Positions 26,819 through 35,862 of a stretch of DNA of 64,000 nt are shown one piece after another. The notes under the pieces were generated by a model. The model was not told the origin of the DNA, searched no databases, and saw only the letters and a list, made by a program, of their open reading frames with translations. This DNA comes from Thermoanaerobaculia bacterium (GTDB lineage: Bacteria; Acidobacteriota; Thermoanaerobaculia; Multivoradales; JAHEKO01): NCBI GenBank assembly GCA_945787635.1, contig CALZIK010000003.1:1-64000 (forward strand), in the 5' to 3' direction. Made by a program: the position numbers and the translations under genes. Within the stretch, counting starts at the first letter, position 1. Every line of letters starts with the position of its first letter.

Positions 26819-27820
26819 CTATCCGAGAAGATTCCAGGCGGCCATGCGCGCCATGTCGACCGGACTCTTGGGCAGGTCCTTGACCACCGAGGCCTCGAAA
26901 CCCGAGTGCATCGCACAATTCTGGCAGAGGTCGTCCTCGCGGGACTCCCAGTAGTCCCAGTCGGTCGCGTTCCAGAACTCCTCCCAAGTGTCGTAGTACT
27001 GCTTGCCGATGAGGTAGCAAGGACCCTTCCATCCCAACGGCGTAAAGGTCACCGTGCTCCAGGGGGAGCATTTGTAGTCCCGTAATCCGGCGGCGAACTC
27101 GAGGAACATCGGCGTCGTGTGCAGACGGTGTTTTTTCGAGATCTCTAGCACCCGTTTGAACTTGTCTTCGGTGTCCTTGCGGGTCATGAAAATGTCGGCA
27201 TGGACAGACTCGTACTGGTAGCCCGGCGAGATCATCATGCCGTCGATACCGATCGAATCCATCAACCGGCACAGCTCTTCGACCTCTTCGATCTTGGTCT
27301 CTTTGAAGATCGTCGTGTTGGTGACCACGTGATAGCCGAGCCGCTTCGATTCCTTGATCATCTCGATCGCCTTGTCGAAGACCCCGTCTCGCGCGCAAAC
27401 GTAATCGTGGGTCTCGCGCATGCCGTCGAGGTGAACGTTGATCGACAAGCGCTTGTTCGGGGGAATCTTGCCGAACACGGTCTCTTCCATCAACAGGGCG
27501 TTGGTGCAGAGATAGATATGGCGCTTGCGTTCGATGATGCCCTCTATGAGCTCCGGCAGCTCGGGGTAGACCGTGGGCTCGCCGCCACAGATCGACACGG
27601 CCGGTGCGCCGCACTGGTCCGAGGCTTGAAGGCAGCGCTCGACCGAAAGCCGATCCTTCAGCTTGCCCGTATGCCGCTCCGTCGCGCACCCGATACAGGC
27701 CAGGTTGCAGGTGTAGAGAGGCTCGAGCATGAACACGAAGGGATAGCGACGGTTGCCCTGGACCGCCTGCCGGACCTGATGACGGATCATGTCCGTCGTG
27801 ATGTGAACCGGGAATCTCAT
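26819..27820 (-). CDS. hpnH: adenosylhopane synthase HpnH (radical SAM)
   Basis: Adds the 5'-deoxyadenosyl group of S-adenosylmethionine to diploptene, giving adenosylhopane, the first step of hopanoid side-chain extension. 333 residues. YTCNLACIGCATERH carries the CxxxCxxC cluster ligands (Cys38, 42, 45). SICGGEPTVYPEL is the SAM-binding GGE motif, and INVHLDGMRETHDYVC is a family hallmark. It sits directly after the cyclase gene (16 bases). Together with HpnG and HpnA this shows the organism makes extended, not only C30, hopanoids. Confidence 0.95.
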   Translation of the reverse strand: MRFPVHITTDMIRHQVRQAVQGNRRYPFVFMLEPLYTCNLACIGCATERHTGKLKDRLSVERCLQASDQCGAPAVSICGGEPTVYPELPELIEGIIERKRHIYLCTNALLMEETVFGKIPPNKRLSINVHLDGMRETHDYVCARDGVFDKAIEMIKESKRLGYHVVTNTTIFKETKIEEVEELCRLMDSIGIDGMMISPGYQYESVHADIFMTRKDTEDKFKRVLEISKKHRLHTTPMFLEFAAGLRDYKCSPWSTVTFTPLGWKGPCYLIGKQYYDTWEEFWNATDWDYWESREDDLCQNCAMHSGFEASVVKDLPKSPVDMARMAAWNLLG

Positions 27821-27836
27821 AACGTCGCCAGCCGGC

Positions 27837-29846
27837 CTAGGCTACCCGCTCGCGCGCACTCTGGCAGTCCTCGCCGACGGCGCTCCTCGATCGGTTGCGA
27901 AAATCGGCGAGAGCCAGGAGCGGAAAATAGAGAGCGTAGCCGTGGTAGTTGAGATAAAAGACCTTCGGGAACCCGGTCCCGGTCCAGGCGGAATCTCGCC
28001 AGCCGCCATCCGGAAGCTGAGCGGATAGAAGAAAATCCACGCCCCGCGCCAGCTCGGCACTGCCGGTATCGCCTGTCGCCAAAAGCCCCATGAGGGCCCA
28101 GGCCGTCTGGCTGGCGGTGCTCGGACCGATCCCCTTCAAGGCCGGATCTTCGTAGGACGCGGGTAGCTCCCCCCAGCCTCCGTCCCGGTTCTGAACGGAG
28201 CGAATCCAACCGACGGCTCGACGCGCGCGTTCGCCGCTCATGTCCTCACCGGCCGCAGCTAGCCCGACCAACGCGAGCCAGGTGCCGTAGAGGTAGTTGC
28301 AACCCCAGCGGCCATACCAGGACCCGTCGGGCTCTTGCTGCGAATAGATGAACTCCACCGCACGCCGGATCGCGGGAACCCCCGGACCGATACCCATTCC
28401 GACGAGCGCCTGAATCGCCCGCGAGGTGAGGTCGGTCGTGGACGGATCGATCATCGCGTTGTGATCAGCGAAGGGAATCGCGGTCAAGAACTGGCGGTCG
28501 CAGCCGCGATCAAACGACGCCCAACCGCCATCGCGGTTCTGCATCGACTCGAGCCACGCGAGCCCCCGAGCCATCGCGGCACGGAGAGCTTCCGGCAGCT
28601 CGGCATTCCCTTGCAGCTTGGAGAGCCCCATCAGTACCTCAGCGGTGTCGTCACAGTCGGGATAGAACTCGTTGGCGTATTCGAAGTACCAGCCGCCGAT
28701 CTGGCCGTCCGGATTTTTCATCCGCCAATCGCCAGGGCGCTTGACTTCTTTTTCGAGAAGCCAGTCTCCGGCCCTTGCAAGGGCTTCGTGCTCGGCTGGT
28801 AAGCCCGGCAAGCCCGAACCCGCTAGCGACGCCAGCGCCAAGGCCGTGTCCCAGATCGGCGACTTGCAGGGTTGCACGCGCAACGTCTCTTCTTCTTCGA
28901 TCTCGAGCCGCTCGAGCTCTCGGATCTGCCCGCCCAGCACCGGGTCATCCTGCCCATAGCCGAGACTCTCGAACGCGATGATCGTGTTGACGATCGGCGG
29001 AAAGATCGCTCCGAGGCCGTCACTGGCGGGCAACCGCTCCAGGATCCAGGCCTCGGCGCGGCGAATCGCGAACCGGCGAAAGGGATGGAAGGGTACGAGC
29101 TGGCAAAACTTGATGAACCGATCGATAAGAAGAAACGTCGCCCCCCAGAGCCTGGTGCTCAGACTTCCGACCGCCGGACGCTTCCCCGTCGCTTCGTCGA
29201 CTTTGAGCTCATCAATCTCGACCGAAACTTTCCTCGAGGGCTTCATCGCCCAAATGATCGACAACGGCACGACGATCGCTCGCGACCATGACGAGATCTC
29301 ATAGAGGTTGAACGGGAACCAACGTGGCAGGAGGACCAGTTCGGGCGGCACCGCCGGCGCCCGATTCCACTCATACTGTCCGAAGATTGAAAGATAGAGC
29401 TTGGTGAAAGAGTTGCACGATTCGACGCCGCCGGCCTCCAGGATCGCCGCACGCGCGCGGGACATCGCTTCTGAGTCGGGATCGTCGCCGAGCTCCTTCA
29501 GCACGAAGTACGCCTTCACGCTGGCGCTCACATCGGCCGGGCCTCCCGGATAGATGCCCCAACCGCCTTCGGGTCTCTGTTGTCGGCGCAGGTACTCGGC
29601 CGCCTTGGCGACACGGCTCTCGCCCGACCGGCCCAGGTACATCATGGCCAGGATGTATTCGGACTCGAGAATCGAATCGCCCTCGAGCTCGGCGCACCAA
29701 TGCCCGTCATCCTGCTGCAGATCGAGGAGGCGCTCCTGCGCCCTGGCGATCGCGTCTTCGACGACCTCGTGAAAGCCCGAGGGATTCAGCTGGTCGTCAT
29801 GAGAAAACGGCGATCGCTCAGCCTCCTCGGCCACACTCCTACGCAT
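27837..29846 (-). CDS. shc: squalene-hopene cyclase
   Basis: Cyclises squalene to hopene and hopanol at the membrane. 669 residues from ATG 29846. The acid motif DCDD at 397-400 (DxDD) protonates squalene. Repeated QW motifs include QQDDGHW, QRPEGGWG, NRDGGWASFD, QEPDGSWYG, NRDGGWGE and LPDGGWRDS. The frame stays open to 29948, and a TTG at 29864 follows GGAGGGACC closely, so six more residues are possible. First gene of the 13-gene isoprenoid block; divergent from the tetratricopeptide-type gene at 29995. Confidence 0.96.
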   Translation of the reverse strand: MRRSVAEEAERSPFSHDDQLNPSGFHEVVEDAIARAQERLLDLQQDDGHWCAELEGDSILESEYILAMMYLGRSGESRVAKAAEYLRRQQRPEGGWGIYPGGPADVSASVKAYFVLKELGDDPDSEAMSRARAAILEAGGVESCNSFTKLYLSIFGQYEWNRAPAVPPELVLLPRWFPFNLYEISSWSRAIVVPLSIIWAMKPSRKVSVEIDELKVDEATGKRPAVGSLSTRLWGATFLLIDRFIKFCQLVPFHPFRRFAIRRAEAWILERLPASDGLGAIFPPIVNTIIAFESLGYGQDDPVLGGQIRELERLEIEEEETLRVQPCKSPIWDTALALASLAGSGLPGLPAEHEALARAGDWLLEKEVKRPGDWRMKNPDGQIGGWYFEYANEFYPDCDDTAEVLMGLSKLQGNAELPEALRAAMARGLAWLESMQNRDGGWASFDRGCDRQFLTAIPFADHNAMIDPSTTDLTSRAIQALVGMGIGPGVPAIRRAVEFIYSQQEPDGSWYGRWGCNYLYGTWLALVGLAAAGEDMSGERARRAVGWIRSVQNRDGGWGELPASYEDPALKGIGPSTASQTAWALMGLLATGDTGSAELARGVDFLLSAQLPDGGWRDSAWTGTGFPKVFYLNYHGYALYFPLLALADFRNRSRSAVGEDCQSARERVA

Positions 29847-29965
29847 CCGGCGGATTCTAGTCAAGGTCCCTCCAAAGTACCAACGCTCGAGCGCATCGAC
29901 GCACGCCCGAATACATCCCTTACGAACACCAGCCGGCGACAGGTTCACCGGTGGACGTCACGCAG

Positions 29966-29986
29966 CTCTTGCAAGAGTCGTACAAT
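29966..29986 (+). promoter_or_regulatory. palindrome and -10 box ahead of the 29995 gene
   Basis: CTCTTGCAAGAG (29966-29977) is a perfect 12-base palindrome placed just before TACAAT (29981-29986), a good -10 box. No strong -35 lies 17 bases upstream. A start of transcription about seven bases after the box would fall at the ATG at 29995, so the message may be nearly leaderless. The palindrome could be an operator and may also affect the divergent cyclase block. Confidence 0.35.
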
Positions 29987-29994
29987 TGCGCTCG

Positions 29995-30858
29995 ATGCGC
30001 GTTCGGTTCCTTTGGCTGGGAGCGGCTCTGACGCTGCTCGTGTCCGGCCCTACGATCGCCAGCACTGCCGGAGCGCTCGCTCGCGGCGATGCCGCCTACG
30101 CCGACCGAGCCGTCGGCCACGATCGCGATCGCGCCCTGCCCGGACCGATCTCGCAAGCCATTGCGGCGTACGAAGAGGCCCTGGCCGAAGATCCCAGCGA
30201 TCAAGCGGCGCGAACCGGACTGCTCCGCGCGCTCTTCTACCTGGGCGATTACGTGCTGACCGATCGCGGCGCGAAGCTCGCGGTCTTCGAGCGCGGACAG
30301 ATCCTGGCAGAAGAAGGCATCACGATGCTGATCTCCGGAACGGATCTCAAACGCAGGGGAGGAAGAGACTTCGACCGCCTGATCGGCGGCCTGTCGTCGG
30401 AGCCGCATGCCGCCGCCCTGTACTACTGGGCGGCCGTTCACTGGGGCCTTTGGGGCCGCCATAGAGGCAAGATCGCGGCCGCCAAGCAGGGCGTAGCCGG
30501 CAAGATCCGAGACTATGCGACGATCGTGATCGCTCTTGACCCGACCTACGAAGACGGCGGCGGGCACCGAATGCTCGGCAGGCTCCACGCGGAGGCGCCG
30601 AAGCTGCCCTTCGTCACCGGCTGGATCGATCGTCGAACCGCGATCGCGGAGCTCGAAACGGCGAGGTCGATGTCGGGTGACGCCCTCACCGGCCTCTACT
30701 TCGCGGAAGCGCTTCTCGAGTACGACTCGTCTCGCCGCGAAGAGGCTCTCGATCTGTTGCGCCAGATCGTGCGGCAGGAGCCCAAGCCGGAGCACCTGCT
30801 CGAAGAACTGCGGGCGATCCAAGACGCTCGCGCTCTCCTGGAAGAGCTCGGCGGTTGA
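29995..30858 (+). CDS. exported repeat-helical protein, possibly TatT-like
   Basis: 287 residues from ATG 29995; an in-frame TTG nine bases earlier is less likely. A signal peptide (FLWLGAALTLLVSGPTIAS) is followed by paired helices: ISQAIAAYEEALAEDPSDQAARTGL looks like one tetratricopeptide repeat, and AALYYWAAVHWGLWGR resembles the central part of TatT proteins of TRAP transporters. No transporter genes are adjacent. Divergent from squalene-hopene cyclase, 13 bases before the dehydratase gene. Probably a periplasmic binding or scaffold protein; function unknown. Confidence 0.5.
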   Translation: MRVRFLWLGAALTLLVSGPTIASTAGALARGDAAYADRAVGHDRDRALPGPISQAIAAYEEALAEDPSDQAARTGLLRALFYLGDYVLTDRGAKLAVFERGQILAEEGITMLISGTDLKRRGGRDFDRLIGGLSSEPHAAALYYWAAVHWGLWGRHRGKIAAAKQGVAGKIRDYATIVIALDPTYEDGGGHRMLGRLHAEAPKLPFVTGWIDRRTAIAELETARSMSGDALTGLYFAEALLEYDSSRREEALDLLRQIVRQEPKPEHLLEELRAIQDARALLEELGG

Positions 30859-30871
30859 AAGGTAGGGCCAC

Positions 30872-31846
30872 TTGCCTGTTTCGATATCGGCCGACAGCGT
30901 CTTTCCACTGATCGAAGGCGCAGCCGAACGCTTGGCGGGCGTGGCCAACCTCACCCCGATTCACACTTCGCGAACGCTCGATCAGCGCGCCGGCGGCCGC
31001 GTCTTTCTCAAGTGCGAAAACTTCCAGCGCGTCGGCGCCTTCAAGTTCCGTGGCGCCTACAACGCGATGGCACTGCTTTCCGCCGAGCAGCGCCAAGGCG
31101 GTGTCCTGACCTACTCGTCCGGGAACCACGCCCAGGGAGTCGCGCTCGCCGGCAGACTTCTCGGCATCGCGACCACGATCGTCATGCCTTCCAACGCGCC
31201 GAAGGTCAAACGTGCAGCGACCGAAGGCTATGGTGCCAGGGTCATCGAGTACGACCCGGCGGCAACGACCCGGCGAGAGGTGGCGGCGAAGCTCGCGCAA
31301 GAGGGCAGCTTCACCGTGATCCCACCCTTCGACCACCCTTACATCCTGGCCGGCCAGGGAACCGCGGCGCTTGAGCTGCACCGTCAGGTTGCCGACCTCG
31401 ATCTTTTCCTGGCGCCCGTCGGCGGTGGCGGCCTGATGTCGGGCTGCGCCGTCGCCACCAAGAGGTGGGCTCCGGCCTGCCGCGTCGTCGGCGTGGAGCC
31501 CGAGCTCGCCGACGACGCCACCCGGTCGTTCAAGACCGGCAGGCTTCACTCCATCAAGAATCCGCCCACCATCGCGGACGGCACCCGCACCGAGTCGCTG
31601 GGCGACCACAACTTCCCGTTGTTCCTCGAGTGCGTCAACGACATGGCGACGGTCTCCGAGGAGGCCATCAAGGAGGCGGTACGTTTCCTTTTCGAGCGCT
31701 TGAAGCTGGTCGTCGAGCCCTCCGGAGCGCTTGGTGTTGCCGCCCTGCTTTCGAGAGCGGTCGAGCCGGGGCGCCGCACCGGCGTCCTCATCAGTGGCGG
31801 CAACGTCGATCCGGACGTGCTGACCGAGATTCTCCGCTCGACCTAG
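30872..31846 (+). CDS. threonine/serine dehydratase family PLP enzyme without ACT domain
   Basis: 324 residues from TTG 30872. FQRVGAFKFRGAYNA holds the PLP Lys (Lys58), YSSGNHAQGVALAG is the phosphate-side motif, and APVGGGGLMSGCAVA is the Gly loop. It ends after the catalytic domain, so the C-terminal regulatory ACT domain of biosynthetic threonine deaminase is absent. This fits catabolic threonine dehydratase, serine dehydratase or serine racemase. The stop codon lies in the left arm of the inverted repeat at 31843-32009. Confidence 0.85.
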   Translation: MPVSISADSVFPLIEGAAERLAGVANLTPIHTSRTLDQRAGGRVFLKCENFQRVGAFKFRGAYNAMALLSAEQRQGGVLTYSSGNHAQGVALAGRLLGIATTIVMPSNAPKVKRAATEGYGARVIEYDPAATTRREVAAKLAQEGSFTVIPPFDHPYILAGQGTAALELHRQVADLDLFLAPVGGGGLMSGCAVATKRWAPACRVVGVEPELADDATRSFKTGRLHSIKNPPTIADGTRTESLGDHNFPLFLECVNDMATVSEEAIKEAVRFLFERLKLVVEPSGALGVAALLSRAVEPGRRTGVLISGGNVDPDVLTEILRST

Positions 31847-32009
31847 TGGCCTGCAACGCTCGAAGCGATACTAGACGGGCGAGCCATTCGTCGTCGAGGC
31901 CAAGGCGCGGCGACGCAGTCCTAGCGGTGCCGATGTCGAGGAGGCGCGACGTAGACATCGGCGACGGGGGCCCGCCAGGTAGGATCGTTTTGGTGTTACA
32001 GGCCACTAG
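31843..32009. repeat. MITE-like palindromic element between convergent genes
   Basis: A 167-base stretch bounded by CTAGTGGCCTGCAAC (31843-31857) and its inverted copy GTTACAGGCCACTAG (31995-32009), matching at 14 of 15 positions. Inside, GCCGATGTC and GACATCGGC form a second perfect inverted pair. Both neighbouring convergent genes use a TAG inside the terminal arms as their stop codon. The core CCAAGGCGCGGCGAC (31900-31914) recurs in the element at 48472-48597. There is no ORF. It could act as a two-way terminator. No target duplication was seen. Confidence 0.6.
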
Positions 32010-33652
32010 CTCCCGCGCTCGATCAGGCCGTGCCGCTCGAGCCGAATCAAATGGGCTTCCAGCTGCCGGGCCGCAAGTGGATGCGCCTTCTCGGGCACGT
32101 CCTCGTAGACGACCCGCAGCAAGACGTCGAGCTCCTGCACACCGTCATTCCAGGCGTCCAGGATTCTCTCCTCACGCCACAGGCGGTGCTCGAGGTACTC
32201 GTCGAGCTTGTCCCGCACCGCCACTGTCGGAGGACCATGGGCGGGAAAAAGTGTTGCCGCTCCCAGGTCGAGGAGGCGCTCCAGAGAAGCCAGATACTCG
32301 TCCATGTCTCCGTCGGGAGGATCGATGACAATCGTGCCGTAGCCGGCGGTCAGATCTCCGCCCAAGAGCGATCCGCCGGCTTCGTCGAAGAAGGCGAGAT
32401 GTCCGCTGGCATGCCCCGGCGTGTGAAGGACCCGCACCGCAAACGGCGGCTCGCCGTCCAAGACCACACGCTCGCCGTCGGCGAGCTCGCGGGTCACCTC
32501 GATCCCGGTCGCGGCCAGACGAGCGGCGGTTTCCCGATGGGCCGCTACCGGTACGCCGAGCGCTCTGCGAAGGAACTCCACTCCACCGACGTGGTCGGGA
32601 TGGTGATGCGTCAGCCAGATGGCCGAGATCTTCCGCCCCCTCTTCGACTCGAGTTGTCGCAGGGCCTCGAGAAGACACTCGTTGGTCTCCGGGTAGGGAG
32701 AGCCGGGATCCACCAGAACGACCTCGCGGTTCCCGAACACGTAGGTATTCGTGTAGGCAGCCGGCGGCAAGGTGGGGGTCGGCAAAGCGAACAGCAGAAC
32801 CCCGGGCCGGAACTCGATCTCGCGAAACGAGCCGAGATTCATCTCGAACGGCTCTCGCATCCGCGGCAGACCGTCGATCGGTCCTTCTTCGGCCATCACA
32901 CGCAGAATGTGGAGAATCGGGGGCGCGGTCACGACTTCGCCCCTTTCCCAACGGGCGTAGGCCTCATCGGGTCGAATCCACTCCCCACTCGTGAGCTCTC
33001 CGGGGATCACGCTCGGCTGAGGACCGCGATCGGAAGGCCACTCCAAGAGAAAAAACCGGTTGTCGAATCGCATGCGCCCGAGCGGCGGCGTCAACCAGCG
33101 ACCGGCGTACACCAGCTCGCTCGCGTCAAGCTCGAGGGAAGCGCGGGCGGCCTGTCGCAGATCTCTCCAAACCTGCCGAAAATCCGTGCTCCGCTCGAGG
33201 CTGACTCTTCTCGTCGCTTCGAGCCGCTCGGGGTCAATCGCACTAGCGCCGTCCGCCAGCAGAATCCCGGTCTCCTCGAAGAGCTCTCGAATGACGCAGG
33301 CGAGGATCCCGGGAGCCCCGATCGGCTCGAGTTCGACGCCGTCGATCACGTCGGAAGGCATGGCGGCCTCGATCGGGGCACCGTCGAGTCCGGACGGTTC
33401 CCCGACAACGGTCAGCTCCAGGTCTTTGCGGGAGCGACCGCCTCCTGGGAAGGCATGGAATCCGCCCATGAATGCGAGCTTCTTCGAGCGCTCGACCCAG
33501 TAGACCTCGAGGTCCCCATTGCCACTCCGGCGCCAGAGCACCACCCCGCCCGACGCGCGCACCGCCGGCCTCGGCGCTTCGAGCCCGGACAGCAGCACTT
33601 TCTCGTAGAGGCCGTTCCCGCTCACGCGCGGGTTTTTAGCACAACTCGCCAA
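32006..33652 (-). CDS. Nudix hydrolase fused to metallo-beta-lactamase-fold hydrolase
   Basis: 548 residues with two enzymes in one chain. Residues about 33-255 are a Nudix domain with GGFHAFPGGGRSRKDLE and RELFEETGILLADG, the latter giving the core REx2EExG with a spacer insert before it. Residues about 275-480 are a LACTB2-like metallohydrolase with THHHPDHVGG, HTPGHASGHL, GGDL and FPAHGPP as metal ligands. A winged-helix-like tail follows. The Nudix half may split CoA or nucleotide diphosphates and the other half may cut a thioester or RNA, but the joint substrate is unknown. The stop lies in the palindromic element. Confidence 0.82.
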   Translation of the reverse strand: MASCAKNPRVSGNGLYEKVLLSGLEAPRPAVRASGGVVLWRRSGNGDLEVYWVERSKKLAFMGGFHAFPGGGRSRKDLELTVVGEPSGLDGAPIEAAMPSDVIDGVELEPIGAPGILACVIRELFEETGILLADGASAIDPERLEATRRVSLERSTDFRQVWRDLRQAARASLELDASELVYAGRWLTPPLGRMRFDNRFFLLEWPSDRGPQPSVIPGELTSGEWIRPDEAYARWERGEVVTAPPILHILRVMAEEGPIDGLPRMREPFEMNLGSFREIEFRPGVLLFALPTPTLPPAAYTNTYVFGNREVVLVDPGSPYPETNECLLEALRQLESKRGRKISAIWLTHHHPDHVGGVEFLRRALGVPVAAHRETAARLAATGIEVTRELADGERVVLDGEPPFAVRVLHTPGHASGHLAFFDEAGGSLLGGDLTAGYGTIVIDPPDGDMDEYLASLERLLDLGAATLFPAHGPPTVAVRDKLDEYLEHRLWREERILDAWNDGVQELDVLLRVVYEDVPEKAHPLAARQLEAHLIRLERHGLIERGS

Positions 33653-33751
33653 AATCGGTTGATACGCTCACCCTCGCGTCCGGGAATCCTCGTCCGGAAG
33701 CGCAACCCGAACCGCAATGTCACCCACCCGCAATTGTCAGAGTCACTAGCG

Positions 33752-34912
33752 ATGCCGCGTTTCCCCACGATCTCACCCACCATCGCCGCCATGACCGGCT
33801 CGGTGTATTCATCGCTGGTTCACCGCCTGCGCGAATACGAAGGGGAAGTCTATCCCTTTCATATCGGAGACACCTGGATGGAGCCTGCCGTCGGTACCCG
33901 CATGGAGGACCTCACGGTCGACGAATACCCGGGCATGCACCGGTACGCGCCGGTTCAGGGGCGCAAGCAATTGCTCGATGCGATTGCCGCACGCGTCGCC
34001 TCGCGCACCTGCACTCCGACCGAGCCCGCGGAGATTCTGGTCACGGCCGGGGCGACCGGAGCTCTCGGAGCGATCGTCGGCGCGCTGGTCGAGCCCGGAG
34101 ACGAGGTCCTCTTGATTGCGCCCTACTGGCCGCTCATCGCCGGCATCGTACGCTCCAGCAGGGCGATTCCCGTGGACGTGCCGGTTCTCGACGGCATCGA
34201 CTCGACCGAAGCGTTGCTCGAGAGGGTCGCGGAGAAGGCGACCGAACGAACCGTCGCCATTTACTGGAACTCGCCCAACAACCCGTCAGGCCAGGTCATC
34301 CCCCGGTCCTGGATCGAGGCGCTGGTCGACTGGGCGGCTTCGAGGAACCTCTGGATTCTGCCCGACGAAGTCTACGAGGACTACGTCTTCGAAGGCGACC
34401 ACACCTACGGCCGGCCGCTGGCGCCCGAGCGGACCTTCTCGATCCACTCCTGCTCCAAGGCCTTCGGCATGGCCGGCAATCGATGCGGCTACGCCGTCGG
34501 GCCGAAAGACGCCATGGCCGAGGTGCGCAAGGTCTCGACCCACACTTTCTACTCGACGCCGACCGCGGCCCAGATAGCCGCCGAACGCGCGCTCGCCGGT
34601 CCCGGGGACCGCTGGGTCGACGCGGCACGGAGCCGATACGCCGAGATCGCCGGGCGCACTGCCGCCCGGCTCGGACTCGAGCCACCCGAAGGCAGCACCT
34701 TTCTGTTTCTGGACCTCGCCGAGTACTTCGAGGATCCCGTCGAGCGCGAACTCGGGACCTTTCTCTCGCGCGCGGTCGACCACGGCATCCTGCTCGCGCC
34801 GGGGCCGAGCTTCGGCCCCTTCCCTCATCATCTGCGCCTCTGCTACACCGCGGCCGAACCCGAGATCACCGACCGGGGCGTCGAGGTGCTGGCCCGGCTT
34901 CTCGGCAAATAG
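33752..34912 (+). CDS. class I/II PLP-dependent aminotransferase
   Basis: 386 residues from ATG 33752; the frame is open far upstream through the antisense side of the Nudix gene, but homology begins here. TAGATGALGAIVGALVEPGDEVL binds the PLP phosphate, YWNSPNNPSGQVIP carries the substrate Asn, DEVYEDYVFEG the Asp and Tyr, and SCSKAFGMAGNRCGY the PLP Lys. LRLCYTAAE has the carboxylate-binding Arg. Fold type I, aspartate or aromatic aminotransferase-like. Substrate unknown. Followed 20 bases later by a small gene of unknown function. Confidence 0.85.
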   Translation: MPRFPTISPTIAAMTGSVYSSLVHRLREYEGEVYPFHIGDTWMEPAVGTRMEDLTVDEYPGMHRYAPVQGRKQLLDAIAARVASRTCTPTEPAEILVTAGATGALGAIVGALVEPGDEVLLIAPYWPLIAGIVRSSRAIPVDVPVLDGIDSTEALLERVAEKATERTVAIYWNSPNNPSGQVIPRSWIEALVDWAASRNLWILPDEVYEDYVFEGDHTYGRPLAPERTFSIHSCSKAFGMAGNRCGYAVGPKDAMAEVRKVSTHTFYSTPTAAQIAAERALAGPGDRWVDAARSRYAEIAGRTAARLGLEPPEGSTFLFLDLAEYFEDPVERELGTFLSRAVDHGILLAPGPSFGPFPHHLRLCYTAAEPEITDRGVEVLARLLGK

Positions 34913-34932
34913 ACCGCAACCCTGGAGACACC

Positions 34933-35301
34933 ATGGCCGATCCCAAGTCCTCTCGCTACGCCAACCGCCTGGACGCAGCCACCTATGCCGACGACAAACA
35001 GGTCCACTTCGGAATCGCCAGGTCCCAGAAGGACCCCGAATCCTGGATTGGGGTCTCCGATCGGCTGATCTCGCGCTTGACCAGCCTGGGCATGGCGTAC
35101 GAGCTGGGCCACGTGCAGAGAATCGACATTTATGGCGACACGATCTTCAAGAGCCAGCAGTGCGAAAAGCTCTACAGAGAGCTCGCGTTCCTGGGAAGTT
35201 TTGTGAGGGACCCTGCCCTGGGCGCGGCCTTGAACACCCTCGGCAAGCTGATCAAGCCCGCTCTCGGCAAGCCGATGCACCTGATGGTCAGCGGCAACTA
35301 G
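34933..35301 (+). CDS. small protein of unknown function
   Basis: 122 residues starting at ATG 34933 after GGAG. Soluble, mixed charge, no signal peptide, with KSQQCEKLYRELAFLGSFV and a hydrophobic C-terminal helix LGAALNTLGKLIKPALG. I do not recognise a family. It probably shares a transcript with the aminotransferase 20 bases upstream and is convergent with the OmpH gene. Confidence 0.6.
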   Translation: MADPKSSRYANRLDAATYADDKQVHFGIARSQKDPESWIGVSDRLISRLTSLGMAYELGHVQRIDIYGDTIFKSQQCEKLYRELAFLGSFVRDPALGAALNTLGKLIKPALGKPMHLMVSGN

Positions 35302-35307
35302 ATCGCG

Positions 35308-35862
35308 TCAGTTTCCGGCAGTCGCCGCCAAGCGGTCGATCACCGTCTGGGTAATGTCGATCCGGTCGCTCGCCATCACCACAACGCCCGGAACGGCGTT
35401 GAGGATGAGATCGTAGCCGCCTTCATCTCGAATCGCCGTGAACACGGGCTCGAGCTGTTTTTCGACCGCGCGCAATCCTTCGGTCTGCATCTTCTGACCT
35501 TCGCGCTGCTTGTCGTCCTGGTGGCGGCGCATCGCGATGGTCGCGTCCTCGTACTTTTTCTGCAGCTCCGCCAGCTTGGATTCCGAGAGGGCGGTCGCGC
35601 CTTCGGCCATCTGCTGGCGAATGTCGCGGGCGGTCTGCGATCGCTGCTCGACCTCGGCTTGCACCTGCTTCTGAAACGCGCCGAGCTTGGCTTGCAGCGC
35701 CTTGCCGGCGGGGGACTGGGCGACGACGAAGTCGAGGTTGACCACCGCGATCTTGACCGTGGTCGGTTGCGCACCGGCCATCGAGCCGGTGACGAAAAAC
35801 GAAACCACGGCCAGCGCGGCGGCGAGCTTCGAGGTCCTTCGGATCTGGTCGAAATCAAACAT
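35308..35862 (-). CDS. OmpH/Skp-family periplasmic chaperone
   Basis: 184 residues from ATG 35862, with GGAGGG eight bases before it. Signal peptide LAAALAVVSFFVTGSMAGAQ, then KIAVVNLDFVVAQSPAGKALQAKL, a long charged coiled coil (about 55-130), and a small C-terminal beta part YDLILNAVPGVVVMAS. This is the Skp jellyfish plan: it holds unfolded outer-membrane proteins in the periplasm. It stands alone rather than beside bamA or lpxD. Confidence 0.85.
   Translation of the reverse strand: MFDFDQIRRTSKLAAALAVVSFFVTGSMAGAQPTTVKIAVVNLDFVVAQSPAGKALQAKLGAFQKQVQAEVEQRSQTARDIRQQMAEGATALSESKLAELQKKYEDATIAMRRHQDDKQREGQKMQTEGLRAVEKQLEPVFTAIRDEGGYDLILNAVPGVVVMASDRIDITQTVIDRLAATAGN

Noticed and set aside
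32030-34912. 960-codon plus-strand open frame
   Set aside because: Only 33752-34912 matches a family (aminotransferase). The first 1.6 kb is antisense to the Nudix/metallohydrolase gene and reads as low-complexity Arg/Gly-rich protein.
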